From assembly GCA_027485675.1 (NCBI GenBank), contig JAIXQP010000006.1:186001-250000 (forward strand): DNA of 64,000 bases. The letters are read 5' to 3'. Numbering within the stretch: position 1 is the stretch's first letter; the number at the start of each line of letters is the position of its first letter. Positions 1 through 9,367 of this stretch are shown piece by piece. The position numbers and the translations under genes are program-made. The stretch comes from Terriglobales bacterium (GTDB taxonomy: Bacteria > Acidobacteriota > Terriglobia > Bryobacterales > Bryobacteraceae). The notes beneath the pieces were generated by a model. That model was given only the letters and a program-made list of their open reading frames with translations, did not search any database and was not told the DNA's origin.

Positions 1-1117
1 GCACGGCCGTGGCCCAGCAGACCGGGCCGAAGCCGTAGAGGTCCACGATGCGGCCGACGAGCGGGGAGGTGACGGCCTGCATGAGGGCGTAGGCCGCCGT
101 GAGACTCGCCACGGCGAAGCCGGCCCGGCCGGCGCCGAACAGATCGAGCGGGAGGGCATAGACGTTGACGCTCAAGATCAGCGAGCCGAGGAAACTCATG
201 CCGATGGCGACAGAGGCCCACAGGGCGCCGGGCATGGCCGGGACGGAGGCGGTGGCCAGGCCCAGGACGATGGCGCCGACGAGGGCGGCCCGCCGCCGCG
301 CGGCCGGCGCCGGCAGACCGGCTTTCATCCAGCGGAAGGCCAGGGTGCCGCCGATGACCCCGCCACCGACGGCAAAGACCGGCGGCAGCCAGGCGAGGCC
401 GCCGTCGCCCCAGGTCTTGACGAGATAGGCCGTCGTCCAGGAGCTCCAGAGGGCGTAGGCCATCATGCCAAGGCCGTTGGCCAGCAGGACGCCCCAATAG
501 GAGCGGCGGCGCAGGAGATCGCCGACGGGGGCGGGCGCTTTCGTGACGGGCTGTTCGGGCGCGCCTTTCGTGGCCCACCACATGAGCGGGATCCACAGGA
601 ATCCGAGCAGTCCGGGGCCGAGGAACGCCTGGCGCCAGCCGAAGTATTGCGTGGCCCAGTTGATCCAGAGAGGCGCGAGGATCATGCCGAGCGAGATGCC
701 GATCTGGTTGCTGGCGGTTCCGAAGGCCCGCTCCTCCGGCGGGAGAAACGTGCCGAAGGCTTTGCCGGTGGCCGGAATGCCGCCGCCCTGGGCGAAGCCG
801 AGCAACATGCGAAAGCCGACGAGGCTGCCGAGCCCGCCCACCCAGCTCATGCCGACGGTGGCGAGTGACCATAGGCCGACCGTGAGCGCCGAGCCGCCGC
901 GGAGGCCGAGACGGTCCAGGGTCAAGCCCAGCACGGTGGCGCCGACGGCGTAGATCAACGCGTAGGCGGTGATGAGGTAGCCGAAGCCTTCATAGCTGAG
1001 GGCGAACTCCTTGCGGATGACCGGTTCGAGGGCCGCGAAGAGTTGGCGGTCCAGGTAGTTCAGCGTCGAGGAGAGGACAAAGATGGCGACGGCCACCCAC
1101 CGCGTCTGCACGCTCAA
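1..1117 (-). CDS. MFS transporter, anion:cation symporter (ACS)-like, 3' end cut by window
   Basis: The reverse strand reads as a membrane protein of about 372 residues running off the left edge, so the C-terminus is missing. It begins SVQTRWVAVAIFVLSSTLNY and carries the NYLDRQ signature that ACS-family (hexuronate/glucarate-type) major facilitator proteins have at the end of the first helix. About eleven hydrophobic segments follow, with the central hydrophilic linker near residues 175-195. There is no ATG: the start is TTG at 1117 or GTG at 1111. The TTG overlaps the TGA of the upstream gene (1114-1116), so translation is probably coupled to it. The substrate is unknown; organic or sugar acids are typical of the family. 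Confidence 0.85.
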   Translation of the reverse strand, partial: MSVQTRWVAVAIFVLSSTLNYLDRQLFAALEPVIRKEFALSYEGFGYLITAYALIYAVGATVLGLTLDRLGLRGGSALTVGLWSLATVGMSWVGGLGSLVGFRMLLGFAQGGGIPATGKAFGTFLPPEERAFGTASNQIGISLGMILAPLWINWATQYFGWRQAFLGPGLLGFLWIPLMWWATKGAPEQPVTKAPAPVGDLLRRRSYWGVLLANGLGMMAYALWSSWTTAYLVKTWGDGGLAWLPPVFAVGGGVIGGTLAFRWMKAGLPAPAARRRAALVGAIVLGLATASVPAMPGALWASVAIGMSFLGSLILSVNVYALPLDLFGAGRAGFAVASLTAAYALMQAVTSPLVGRIVDLYGFGPVCWATAV

Positions 1118-2535
1118 TCGATCTTCACCCGCGTCACTTCGCGCGTCTTGCTGAGATACTCCACTGTCACGTTGAGAACCGGCTTCTGCACACCGCAACT
1201 CAGTGTAGCGCCGCTGGGTCCTTCGAGGGTGAGTTGGGCGATGTTCTTGACCGTGAGCGGCGTTAGCTTCTTGTCGGCTCCGCGGACCTGGAGGCGTAGG
1301 GCGCCGCCGACGCAGTCGACGCGTTCGAGTTTTCCGCTCAGGGAGGCATCGCCCTTGGGGCCTTCCCACCACTCTTCCACCTTGCCCTGGACGGGTCCTT
1401 TGCCGTCGTTGGCCTTGGCTTCGGCCATGCGAATGCGGTTGAGCGCCTCCTGGCGGAGCCGTTCGATTTCGGCGCGCTCCTTTTCCTCTTCGGCCCGCTT
1501 GGCGGCGAGTTCGGCTTCGACGCGCCGGTCCTGGGCGGCCAAGCGTTCGGCGTGGAGGCGCTCGCGTTCGGCGCGGGTGGGGGCGGCTTTTTCCGCCGCG
1601 ACAAGGCACTTGGTTTCTTCGGCGAACAGTTCGGCCTTGGCGAAAGAGGCCGCGGCCTTCTTCCAGAGTTCGACGTCGCGCATGGCCAACTGCGCGGCAT
1701 GGCGCCAGCGTTGGGCGCGGCGGCTCTCTTCGGTTTCGAGGGCGGCCATTTGGACGTGGGGTTCGGGCCAGCGGGGCCACTTCTGTGCCTGTTCTTCGAG
1801 CTGGACCATCGAGAGCCCTTTCAATTCCGGCGGGGCGCCGTTCCAGCGGGTGAGGAGTTCGGCGGTCTCTTGCGCGTTCAGGACCTCTTCGCGCCAGCGC
1901 CGGGGGTCGATGGGCTTGCCGTTGAGGGCGGCGGTGCCGAACTGGCCGCGGGCGAGATGGGCCTTGGCTTCCTCCGTAATCGCGGCTTCCTTGACGCCGA
2001 TGGAGTTGCCCCAGGAGACGACGGGATCCAACCCTTTCGAGAGGTTGGCCAGGAGGACCCGGGTTTTGCCGCTGTAGCGGTCGTCAGTGAAGAGCAGGTG
2101 CATGCGAGCCCAGGCGAGATCGGGACGGGGGATGGGCGCGCCGATGCGGACGCGGGGGCCATCGACCGATATCGTCGAGTAGAGGGCGATGACGCCTTGC
2201 TCGATCTCTTCATTGAAGGGCAGAGTGTTTTCCCGGATCAACAGCCCGGCCAGTTCGCCGGGGTCGACAGCGCCGGCCAGATAGCCGCCGGGGCCGAGGC
2301 GCAGCTTGCCGTCGCCTTTGCCGAGGACGTAGGTGATGGGCCAGGAGGGGTTTAACTCTTTGCCGAACTGGGCGGTAAGGGTATGGTGCACCTGGACGGC
2401 GAGGGCGAGCGCGTCGCGGGCTTCCTTCTCCTTGCCGTTCGTGTAGACAGTGAAGGGCTCACTGCGGAAGACGGTCCACTTGTCTGCTCCGGCCAGCCCG
2501 CAGGCCAGCATCGCCGCTGCTGCAATCAGTCTCAC
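1114..2535 (-). CDS. secreted protein of unknown function with coiled-coil segment
   Basis: A 473-residue protein starting at GTG with a short signal peptide (MRLIAAAAMLACGLAGA). The N-terminal half (KWTVFRSEPFTVYTNGKEKE onward) resembles extracytoplasmic peptidase-like or TPR-associated proteins common in acidobacteria, but I see no HExxH or other catalytic motif. Residues ~310-375 are charged and rich in Ala/Glu/Arg and very probably form a long coiled coil. A small beta-rich C-terminal domain follows. A TAGCAT box lies 6 nt before the GTG and could be a -10 element, though its first three bases are also the stop codon of the upstream regulator. The gene lies between the HTH-cupin regulator and the MFS transporter and may be cotranscribed with both. 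Function not recognised. Confidence 0.75.
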   Translation of the reverse strand: MRLIAAAAMLACGLAGADKWTVFRSEPFTVYTNGKEKEARDALALAVQVHHTLTAQFGKELNPSWPITYVLGKGDGKLRLGPGGYLAGAVDPGELAGLLIRENTLPFNEEIEQGVIALYSTISVDGPRVRIGAPIPRPDLAWARMHLLFTDDRYSGKTRVLLANLSKGLDPVVSWGNSIGVKEAAITEEAKAHLARGQFGTAALNGKPIDPRRWREEVLNAQETAELLTRWNGAPPELKGLSMVQLEEQAQKWPRWPEPHVQMAALETEESRRAQRWRHAAQLAMRDVELWKKAAASFAKAELFAEETKCLVAAEKAAPTRAERERLHAERLAAQDRRVEAELAAKRAEEEKERAEIERLRQEALNRIRMAEAKANDGKGPVQGKVEEWWEGPKGDASLSGKLERVDCVGGALRLQVRGADKKLTPLTVKNIAQLTLEGPSGATLSCGVQKPVLNVTVEYLSKTREVTRVKID

Positions 2536-2544
2536 GAGCCCATG

Positions 2545-3159
2545 CTAACGCAGCAGCATCGGCGCCGAAACCACCATGGCTTTGGCGGGCGTGTCGGAGA
2601 CGCCGCGGTAGGAGTGCAATTCCGAGGAATCGAAGTAGCAGCAATCGCCGGCTTGGAGTTCGTGTTCTTCATCCTGATACTGGACGGCGAGGGTGCCTTC
2701 CATGACATAGAGGAGTTCGGCGCCGGGATGGAGGTGGGCCGTGGCTTCGCCTTCCTTGGCTTGGGGAAACTCGGCGAGATAAGCTTCGATGGGCTTGTTG
2801 GTCGCTTTAAAGGCGAGGACCTCGAAGAAGAAGTTGGGCTTTTCGAGTTCGGGCCGGTTGGGGAACTTCATACGCTCGTCCTGGCGGACGATTTCGAACA
2901 TGCCTTCCTTGCGGCGGGTGCCGAAGAAGTACTCCATACCGACATCGAAGACCATGGAGAGGCGAGCCAGGGTGGGCAGGGTGGGGACCAATTTGCCATT
3001 CTCCAACTGGGAGATCATCGAGGCGGAGAGGCCGGTATGGCGCCCGAGTTCGGTGAGGGCAATCTTTTTCCGTAAACGAAGCTGCTTCAACTTTCGCCCC
3101 AACTCATAGGAGCCGAGGAGCCGATTGATGGTCTCGGGTCCACTTTCGAAGTCTGACAT
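2545..3159 (-). CDS. XRE-family HTH transcriptional regulator with C-terminal cupin domain
   Basis: 204 residues. Residues ~18-77 form an XRE/Cro-type helix-turn-helix (LKQLRLRKKIALTELGRHTG, then SASMISQLENGKLVPTLPTL). Residues ~125-200 form a cupin_2 beta-barrel (HLHPGAELLYVMEGTL, GDCCYFDSSELHSY), probably the small-molecule sensor. Proteins of this architecture (e.g. PuuR-like) usually repress adjacent metabolic or transport genes and themselves. The gene is divergent from the sigma factor; its -10 (TAAAAT, 3166-3171) ends 6 nt before the ATG, so the mRNA is probably leaderless. Palindrome 3179-3192 covers the region just upstream of that -10, which suggests autoregulation. Downstream genes (secreted protein, MFS transporter) are plausible targets. 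Confidence 0.93.
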   Translation of the reverse strand: MSDFESGPETINRLLGSYELGRKLKQLRLRKKIALTELGRHTGLSASMISQLENGKLVPTLPTLARLSMVFDVGMEYFFGTRRKEGMFEIVRQDERMKFPNRPELEKPNFFFEVLAFKATNKPIEAYLAEFPQAKEGEATAHLHPGAELLYVMEGTLAVQYQDEEHELQAGDCCYFDSSELHSYRGVSDTPAKAMVVSAPMLLR

Positions 3160-3165
3160 GAACCC

Positions 3166-3192
3166 ATTTTAGCTCAAGTGAAAAGCCTTTCA
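3166..3192 (-). promoter_or_regulatory. promoter and operator 1 of the HTH-cupin regulator
   Basis: The -10 hexamer TAAAAT (reverse strand, 3171-3166) lies 6 nt before the regulator ATG. The palindrome TGAAA-AGCC-TTTCA at 3179-3192 overlies the spacer/-35 region. It matches the palindrome at 3209-3222 in arms and in 4-bp spacing. Confidence 0.6.
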
Positions 3193-3207
3193 GTGCGTTG
3201 CGTGGCG

Positions 3208-3236
3208 CTGAAATGACTTTCAGTGGGGTCTAGTAT
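3208..3236 (+). promoter_or_regulatory. promoter and operator 2 of the sigma-factor gene
   Basis: The palindrome CTGAAA-TGAC-TTTCAG (3208-3223) is followed 7 nt later by TAGTAT (3231-3236), a good -10 for the rightward sigma gene. The palindrome would cover the -35/spacer. Its centre is 30 bp (about three helical turns) from the centre of the other copy. Predicted transcription start is near 3243, giving a leader of about 38 nt. Confidence 0.55.
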
Positions 3237-3280
3237 TGCCCTCCCCCCCCTGTTAGGTTGGACTCAGAGGCATTTTTCAG

Positions 3281-3970
3281 ATGGCAACCGCCCTTACTAA
3301 CGCTACTTCATTCCACCCCGCCCTTGTGGCTCCTCCGGCTGCGCAGGTTGTCGAAACCCCGAAACCTGAACCGATTGTTGATGCTGACGCTGACTTGGTC
3401 CCCCTGGCGAAACTGGGCAATCAAGCGGCATTTACTGAGCTCGTGAACCGTCACTACCAATCCTCTCTGAAACTTGCCCGCTCGATCCTCCGTGACCACG
3501 AAGACGCTGAAGACGAAGTACAGAACGCTTATACGAAGGCCTTTTTGCACCTTGGCAGCTTTGAAGGCAACTCCCGCTTTTCGACGTGGCTTTCGCGTAT
3601 CGTCGTCAACCAGTGTTTGATGCGCTTGCGTCAGTTGCGCCGGGCGAACTTTACCTACCTCGACGACCCGGGCACCGAGGAGAACACCACCAAGTTCGAA
3701 CTGCGGGACACGGCGGAGAATCCGGAACAGCGTTATGGCCGCAACGAAGTGGCGATGCTGTTGCAGAAAGAGGTTAACCGCATTCCGCCGCTGCTGCGGA
3801 AGCCGCTGTTGCTGCGGGAGTCGATGCGATTGCCGCTGGCCGATGTGGCTGAGCAGTTGGACATCTCGGAAGCGGCGGCGAAGTCCCGCCTGCTCCGGGC
3901 GCGCCGGGAACTGCGGGAGCGGCTCAGCAAGCACCAGGGCCGGCTGGGCGCGGCAACCCTTCTCAGTTAG
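3281..3970 (+). CDS. RNA polymerase sigma factor, ECF (sigma-70 region 2 and 4) family
   Basis: 229 residues. After a ~45-residue variable N-terminus come region 2 (about 50-120; FTELVNRHYQSSLKLARSIL, DHEDAEDEVQNAYTKAFLHL, STWLSRIVVNQCLMRLR) and region 4 (about 165-215; LPLADVAEQLDISEAAAKSR, a sigma70_r4_2 helix-turn-helix). Region 3 is absent, as expected for ECF factors. No anti-sigma gene lies beside it; downstream, after 30 nt, comes ybeZ. The upstream region is shared with the divergent HTH-cupin regulator and holds paired palindromes, so this sigma gene is probably controlled by that regulator. Confidence 0.95.
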   Translation: MATALTNATSFHPALVAPPAAQVVETPKPEPIVDADADLVPLAKLGNQAAFTELVNRHYQSSLKLARSILRDHEDAEDEVQNAYTKAFLHLGSFEGNSRFSTWLSRIVVNQCLMRLRQLRRANFTYLDDPGTEENTTKFELRDTAENPEQRYGRNEVAMLLQKEVNRIPPLLRKPLLLRESMRLPLADVAEQLDISEAAAKSRLLRARRELRERLSKHQGRLGAATLLS

Positions 3971-4000
3971 TTATAGTGAAGGGGATGTTGTTTCCCGCGC

Positions 4001-5035
<1,035 letters not shown>

Positions 5036-5047
5036 ACTTTTATACAC

Positions 5048-5491
5048 ATGTCCCCAGACGGCAGTAGTATCTTGTTCCAAGGCGTCAAGCGCTCGATTGC
5101 GCTTGACCGCCGCCGCCTTCGTGCGTTCTTAGAGCGGCTGACCACGGAGGTTGCCGAGGGTCGGCCCTTTACGGTGCTAGTGACTCATGATGGCGAGTTG
5201 CAGCGGTTGAACCGGGAGTTTCTGCAGCATGACTACCCCACCGACGTGCTGAGCTTTCCGGGCGAAGCCGAGTTGGGGGAGATGGCCATTTCAGCGGACC
5301 GGGCGGCGGAGCAGGCCGGCGAGCAGGGGCACGACGCGTCGACGGAAGTGGAGATTCTGATGCTGCATGGTCTGCTGCATCTCCTGGGGCACGACCATGA
5401 GACGGACCGCGGCAAGATGCGGCGGCTCGAAACCAAATGGCGCAAGACCCTCGGGCTGCCCGCGGGTCTGATTGAACGGACGAAACGGTAG
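5048..5491 (+). CDS. ybeY: endoribonuclease YbeY (16S rRNA 3'-end maturation)
   Basis: 147 residues, normal for the family. The zinc-binding signature HGLLHLLGHDH is present near residues 110-120, with the preceding conserved YPTDVLSFP block. YbeY is a metal-dependent RNase needed for 16S rRNA maturation and 70S quality control. It follows ybeZ closely, and its TAG stop shares one base with the GTG of the next gene, so the set is translationally coupled. Confidence 0.96.
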   Translation: MSPDGSSILFQGVKRSIALDRRRLRAFLERLTTEVAEGRPFTVLVTHDGELQRLNREFLQHDYPTDVLSFPGEAELGEMAISADRAAEQAGEQGHDASTEVEILMLHGLLHLLGHDHETDRGKMRRLETKWRKTLGLPAGLIERTKR

Positions 5492-6753
5492 TGAGCATCG
5501 CCTTTTTTGCCACACTCGCTCTTCTGGCCGGCCTGGTTGTTCTCACCAGTTTTGTCCAACTGCTCTATCTGGAATCGCTGCGGCTGCGGTCGCGTGAGTC
5601 GAATGCGCTGATCCATTTCAAGGAGTCGCTTGAAGACCGGTTGGGGCTGAAGCTCGAAACGGGCGCGCTGACGTTTTCCCTGATCAAGCACTCGTTGATT
5701 GCTCTGGTGGGCGTGTTCGCGATGGCGTTCATGGGCATGGGGCATTTGGAGTTCTGGTATGGGCTGGCCGAGGCCGGCATTGCGGCGTGCGTAGCCGTCA
5801 TGCTGTGTTCGCAGATCATCCCGCAACTGCTGTACCGGAAGACTTCGGCCTACTGGCTGTTGCCGTTTCTGCCGCTGGTGAAGCTGCTGGCGCTGGTGGC
5901 GTCGCCGGTGATTGCGGTGCTGCGGTTCCTGCAGGCGCTGACGGAGCTCGGATCGGCCGACGAAGCGGCCGAGGAGCAGGACGAACAGATAGAAGCGCTG
6001 ATCGCGGCGGGCAAGGAAGAGGGGCTGATTGAAGAGGAAGACCGGAAGCTGATTCAGAGCGTGGTGGAGTTTGGGGACAAGACCGTCAAGGAAGTGATGA
6101 CGCCGCGCCCGCGGATGGTGGCGATTGAAAAAGGCGCGACGGTGGCGGAGCTGCGGGAACTCGTGATCAATGAGCAGTATTCGCGCATTCCGGTTTACGA
6201 CGGGACGATCGACGACGTGGTGGGCTTCATCCACGTCCGGGATATGTTCATGCAGGACGAGAAGCATCCGTCGGCGCACGTGTGGGAGCTGATGCGGCCG
6301 ATTCGAAAGGTGCCCGAGTCAAAGAAGGTGACCGATCTACTGCGGGAGATGCAGCAGGACGGAGCGCATATGGCCGTGGTCATCGACGAGTACGGCAGCA
6401 CGGCGGGGATCTCGACCATGGAAGACCTGGTGGAGGAGATCTTTGGCGAGATCCGCGATGAGCACGAGCCGACGCAGGACATTGCGCCGGACGGCGAAGG
6501 GGCGTGGATTGTTTCGGGCTCATTCGACGTGGACCATCTGAAGGGACTGCTCGAGTACCGGCCGGAAGAGGAGTTTGAATCGACCACCGTGGGCGGGTTG
6601 GTGGCCGAGTGGCTTGGCCGTGTTCCCCGGGTGGGCGAAGGGGCGGAGCGGGATGGCATACGCTTGGAAGTATTGGCGGCGAACGACCGGCGCGTAGACC
6701 GCGTCCGGGTATCCCGCATGGAAGAGGAAATGGAAGAAAAACTGAATGCCTAG
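5491..6753 (+). CDS. CNNM/CorC (hemolysin C) family membrane protein with CBS pair
   Basis: 420 residues, GTG start at 5491 overlapping the ybeY stop by one base. An N-terminal transmembrane region (residues ~1-140, three or four helices) resembles a CNNM/DUF21 domain. It is followed by two CBS domains (~195-315; VMTPRPRMVAIEKG and the AHMAVVIDEYGSTAGISTMEDLV region) and a CorC_HlyC C-terminal domain (~335-412). Proteins of this family are linked to Mg2+/Co2+ efflux. The order ybeZ-ybeY-corC/tlyC-era is a common bacterial arrangement. The DUF21 part looks somewhat shorter and more divergent than in typical CNNM proteins. Confidence 0.9.
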   Translation: MSIAFFATLALLAGLVVLTSFVQLLYLESLRLRSRESNALIHFKESLEDRLGLKLETGALTFSLIKHSLIALVGVFAMAFMGMGHLEFWYGLAEAGIAACVAVMLCSQIIPQLLYRKTSAYWLLPFLPLVKLLALVASPVIAVLRFLQALTELGSADEAAEEQDEQIEALIAAGKEEGLIEEEDRKLIQSVVEFGDKTVKEVMTPRPRMVAIEKGATVAELRELVINEQYSRIPVYDGTIDDVVGFIHVRDMFMQDEKHPSAHVWELMRPIRKVPESKKVTDLLREMQQDGAHMAVVIDEYGSTAGISTMEDLVEEIFGEIRDEHEPTQDIAPDGEGAWIVSGSFDVDHLKGLLEYRPEEEFESTTVGGLVAEWLGRVPRVGEGAERDGIRLEVLAANDRRVDRVRVSRMEEEMEEKLNA

Positions 6754-7666
6754 GCGCCTTGCATTTCGCGCCGGAACCGCGTCCATCATTGGACTGCCCA
6801 ACGCCGGAAAGTCGACGTTATTGAACGCCCTGATTGGAGAGAAGCTGGCGATTGTCAGTTCCAAGCCGCAGACGACGCGTACCGCCCTCGATGGGGTTTT
6901 GACCACGCCTGCCGCGCAAATTGTGTTCGTCGATACCCCCGGCATCCACAAGTCGGATACGCCGTACAACCAGAAGATGATGCGGTCGGTGCGGGCTTCG
7001 CTCGACTCGATTGATGTGCTCGTGTTTGTGCACGACGCGCAACGGGTGATCTCGACCGAGGTGGAGGGGGCTCTGGACCTCGTGAAGAAGGCGAACGTGC
7101 CCACCGTTCTCGTGCTGAACAAGATCGACCTGGTGGAGGACCGGAAAAAGGTTCTGGACCTGCTTGAACAGTTTCCGAAGCACTATGCGTTTGCAGCGTA
7201 TGTGCCGATTTCGGCGCAGTCGGGCGAGGGCGTGGAGGCGGTGCGGGACGAGATCATCAAGCTGCTGCCGCGGGCGTCGAAGATTTATCCCGAAGACCAC
7301 ATCACGCAGATGCCGTCCCGTTTTCTCGCGGCGGAGATGATCCGCGAGAAGATTCTGGCCGAGACCCATCAGGAGGTGCCGCACGCGGTGGCGGTGCTGG
7401 TGGACACCTGGGAGGAGACGCCGAAGCTGACCAAGATCAGCGCGACGATTTATGTCGAACGGCAGGGGCAGAAGACGATCGTGATTGGGCAGAAAGGCGC
7501 AATGTTGAAATCGATTGGCACCGCCGCGCGTCTCGAGATGGAGGAGTTTTTCGGCACCAAGATCTTCCTCGAGCTTTTCGTCAAGGTGCGGCCGGATTGG
7601 CGCAATCAGCCCGAGTTCCTGAATGAGTTAGATTGGAGAAGAATGACGGGAGAACGTGATGAATAA
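6746..7666 (+). CDS. era: GTPase Era
   Basis: 306 residues. G motifs are clear: G1 GLPNAGKST (about 17-25), G3 DTPG (about 64-67), G4 NKID (about 129-132), and SAQ for G5. A C-terminal KH domain (VERQGQKTIVIGQKGAMLKS) binds the 3' end of 16S rRNA during 30S assembly. The ATG lies inside the last codons of the preceding gene (8-bp overlap), and the 3' end overlaps the following BON gene, so all three are coupled. Confidence 0.97.
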   Translation: MPRRLAFRAGTASIIGLPNAGKSTLLNALIGEKLAIVSSKPQTTRTALDGVLTTPAAQIVFVDTPGIHKSDTPYNQKMMRSVRASLDSIDVLVFVHDAQRVISTEVEGALDLVKKANVPTVLVLNKIDLVEDRKKVLDLLEQFPKHYAFAAYVPISAQSGEGVEAVRDEIIKLLPRASKIYPEDHITQMPSRFLAAEMIREKILAETHQEVPHAVAVLVDTWEETPKLTKISATIYVERQGQKTIVIGQKGAMLKSIGTAARLEMEEFFGTKIFLELFVKVRPDWRNQPEFLNELDWRRMTGERDE

Positions 7667-7943
7667 ACTGGCAATCGCGCTGATCAGCCTGGGCCTGGCT
7701 TTCGCCGCTGACCAGAAGGATGATGACCGGATCTATGACCAGGTCCGCCTGCGGCTGGCGGGCGACCCGGACGTGAAGGGTGGCGCGCTGGAGGTGGAAG
7801 TGAAGGACGGCGTCGTCACGCTGAAGGGCATTGTTCGCACCGATAAGGCCAAAGCCAAGGCGGAAAAGCTGGTGATGAAGATCAAGGGCTCCAAGAAGGT
7901 GAACAACGAACTCCGCGTGTCGCCCACAGGCAGTATTGAATAG
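7659..7943 (+). CDS. small exported BON-domain protein
   Basis: 94 residues from the ATG at 7659 (a GTG at 7656 is in frame). The signal peptide MNKLAIALISLGLAFA is followed by a single BON domain (VRLRLAGDPDVKGGALEVEV, DGVVTLKGIVRTDKAKAKAE). BON domains occur in periplasmic OsmY-like proteins and are thought to bind membranes or other envelope parts. The start overlaps the end of era. A two-BON relative lies at 51562-52200. Specific role unknown. Confidence 0.85.
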   Translation: MNKLAIALISLGLAFAADQKDDDRIYDQVRLRLAGDPDVKGGALEVEVKDGVVTLKGIVRTDKAKAKAEKLVMKIKGSKKVNNELRVSPTGSIE

Positions 7944-7947
7944 CCCG

Positions 7948-9363
7948 ATGCCGCGCGTTCGTTTCGCCCCGTCCCCCACCGGATACCTGCATATCGGGTC
8001 CGCCCGCACGTTCATCTTCAACTGGCTCTATGCCCGGAAGAATAACGGCACGATGATTCTGCGTCTGGACGATACCGACGTCGAACGGAACACGCAAGTC
8101 TCGATTGATTCCATCTTCGACGGGCTGCACTGGCTCGGGTTGAACTGGGACGAGTATTACCGGCAGTCCGAACGGCTGGCGCTCCACAAGGAGATGGCGT
8201 ACGCCATTTTCGCCAAGGGCCTGGCCTACCGCGATTTCACGCCCGCTCACGCGGACGAAGAGGAGCGGGAGGGCGAGGCGGGTCCGTGGCTGTTCAACGC
8301 CGGGATGCGGGAGCTTTCGGCGGAGGAGTCGGACCGGCGGGCCGCGGCGGGCGAACCGTTCGTGCTGCGGTTCCGGGTGCCGCGGGGAGAGAACCGGGCG
8401 GTGAAGTTTAAGGACTCCGTGTTCGGCGATCAGTACAAGAAGGCGGACGAGATTGAAGATTTCGCGCTGCTGCGTTCGAACGGGATGCCGACGTACCATA
8501 TGGCCTCCTGCGCGGACGATGTGGACCTGCGAATCGACCATATCATTCGGGGCCAGGACCATCTGACGAACACGTTTAAGCACGTGCTAATCTTTGAGGC
8601 TCTTTCCGAAACGAAGCCAAAGTTCGCCCACCTGCCGCTGCTGATCGCGCCCGATGGGGCGAAGCTTTCGAAGCGGAAGCACGGGCCGGTGGTGAGCGTC
8701 ACGACGTATCGCGACGCCGGGTTTCTGCCGCAGGCTTACATCAACTTCCTTTGCCTGCTGGGTTGGTCGCCGAAGAATAACCGCGAGCAGATGTCGATTG
8801 CGGAGTTGATGGAGGCGTTTTCGTTTTCCGGGGTGAACCGGTCGAACGCGGTGGTCAACTTTTCGGACGAGGATCCGATTGATCCGAAGGCCCAATGGCT
8901 CAACGGGCAGCACCTGCGGTCGATGCCGGTGAACGATCTGCTGCCGGCGGTGCGGGCGGTGCTGGAGGCGGCCGGGTTGAGCGCGGATGAACCCAGCTTT
9001 GCTTTCGTCGTGGACACGATCCGGGCACGATATACGACGCTGCACGACTTTGCGACGAAGGGGCGCCCGTACTTCGCCGATGACTACCCGATGGAGCCGG
9101 CGGCGGCGGAGCGGCTGGACGAGCCGCAGGCGCGGGAGCTGCTGCGCGAGTTGGGGGTACGGCTGCAGGCGCAGACCGAGTTCACCGAGGCTTCGGTGGA
9201 GAAGACGCTGCGGGATCTGGCGGCGGAGGCCGGGGTGAAGCCGGGGATTCTGATCAACGGGTCGCGAGCGGCGTTGACGGGACAGGCGGTAGGCCCGAGT
9301 GCGTTCCACGTGTTCACGGCGATTGGCCGCGACCGTTCGATCGCGCGACTTAAAATGGTGTAG
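7948..9363 (+). CDS. gltX: glutamyl-tRNA synthetase
   Basis: 471 residues from the ATG at 7948; an in-frame TTG at 7936 overlaps the upstream stop but is a weaker choice. Class I synthetase: APSPTGYLHIGSARTFIFNW carries the HIGH-type motif as HIGS, and KLSKRKHG is the KMSKS loop. The GQDHLTNTFKHVLIFEAL block and the C-terminal anticodon-binding helical domain (about 320-470) are present. I see no cysteine zinc site. It charges tRNA(Glu); whether it also mischarges tRNA(Gln) cannot be told from the sequence. It sits in the ybeZ-era run with short spacing. Confidence 0.96.
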   Translation: MPRVRFAPSPTGYLHIGSARTFIFNWLYARKNNGTMILRLDDTDVERNTQVSIDSIFDGLHWLGLNWDEYYRQSERLALHKEMAYAIFAKGLAYRDFTPAHADEEEREGEAGPWLFNAGMRELSAEESDRRAAAGEPFVLRFRVPRGENRAVKFKDSVFGDQYKKADEIEDFALLRSNGMPTYHMASCADDVDLRIDHIIRGQDHLTNTFKHVLIFEALSETKPKFAHLPLLIAPDGAKLSKRKHGPVVSVTTYRDAGFLPQAYINFLCLLGWSPKNNREQMSIAELMEAFSFSGVNRSNAVVNFSDEDPIDPKAQWLNGQHLRSMPVNDLLPAVRAVLEAAGLSADEPSFAFVVDTIRARYTTLHDFATKGRPYFADDYPMEPAAAERLDEPQARELLRELGVRLQAQTEFTEASVEKTLRDLAAEAGVKPGILINGSRAALTGQAVGPSAFHVFTAIGRDRSIARLKMV

Positions 9364-9367
9364 CTCT

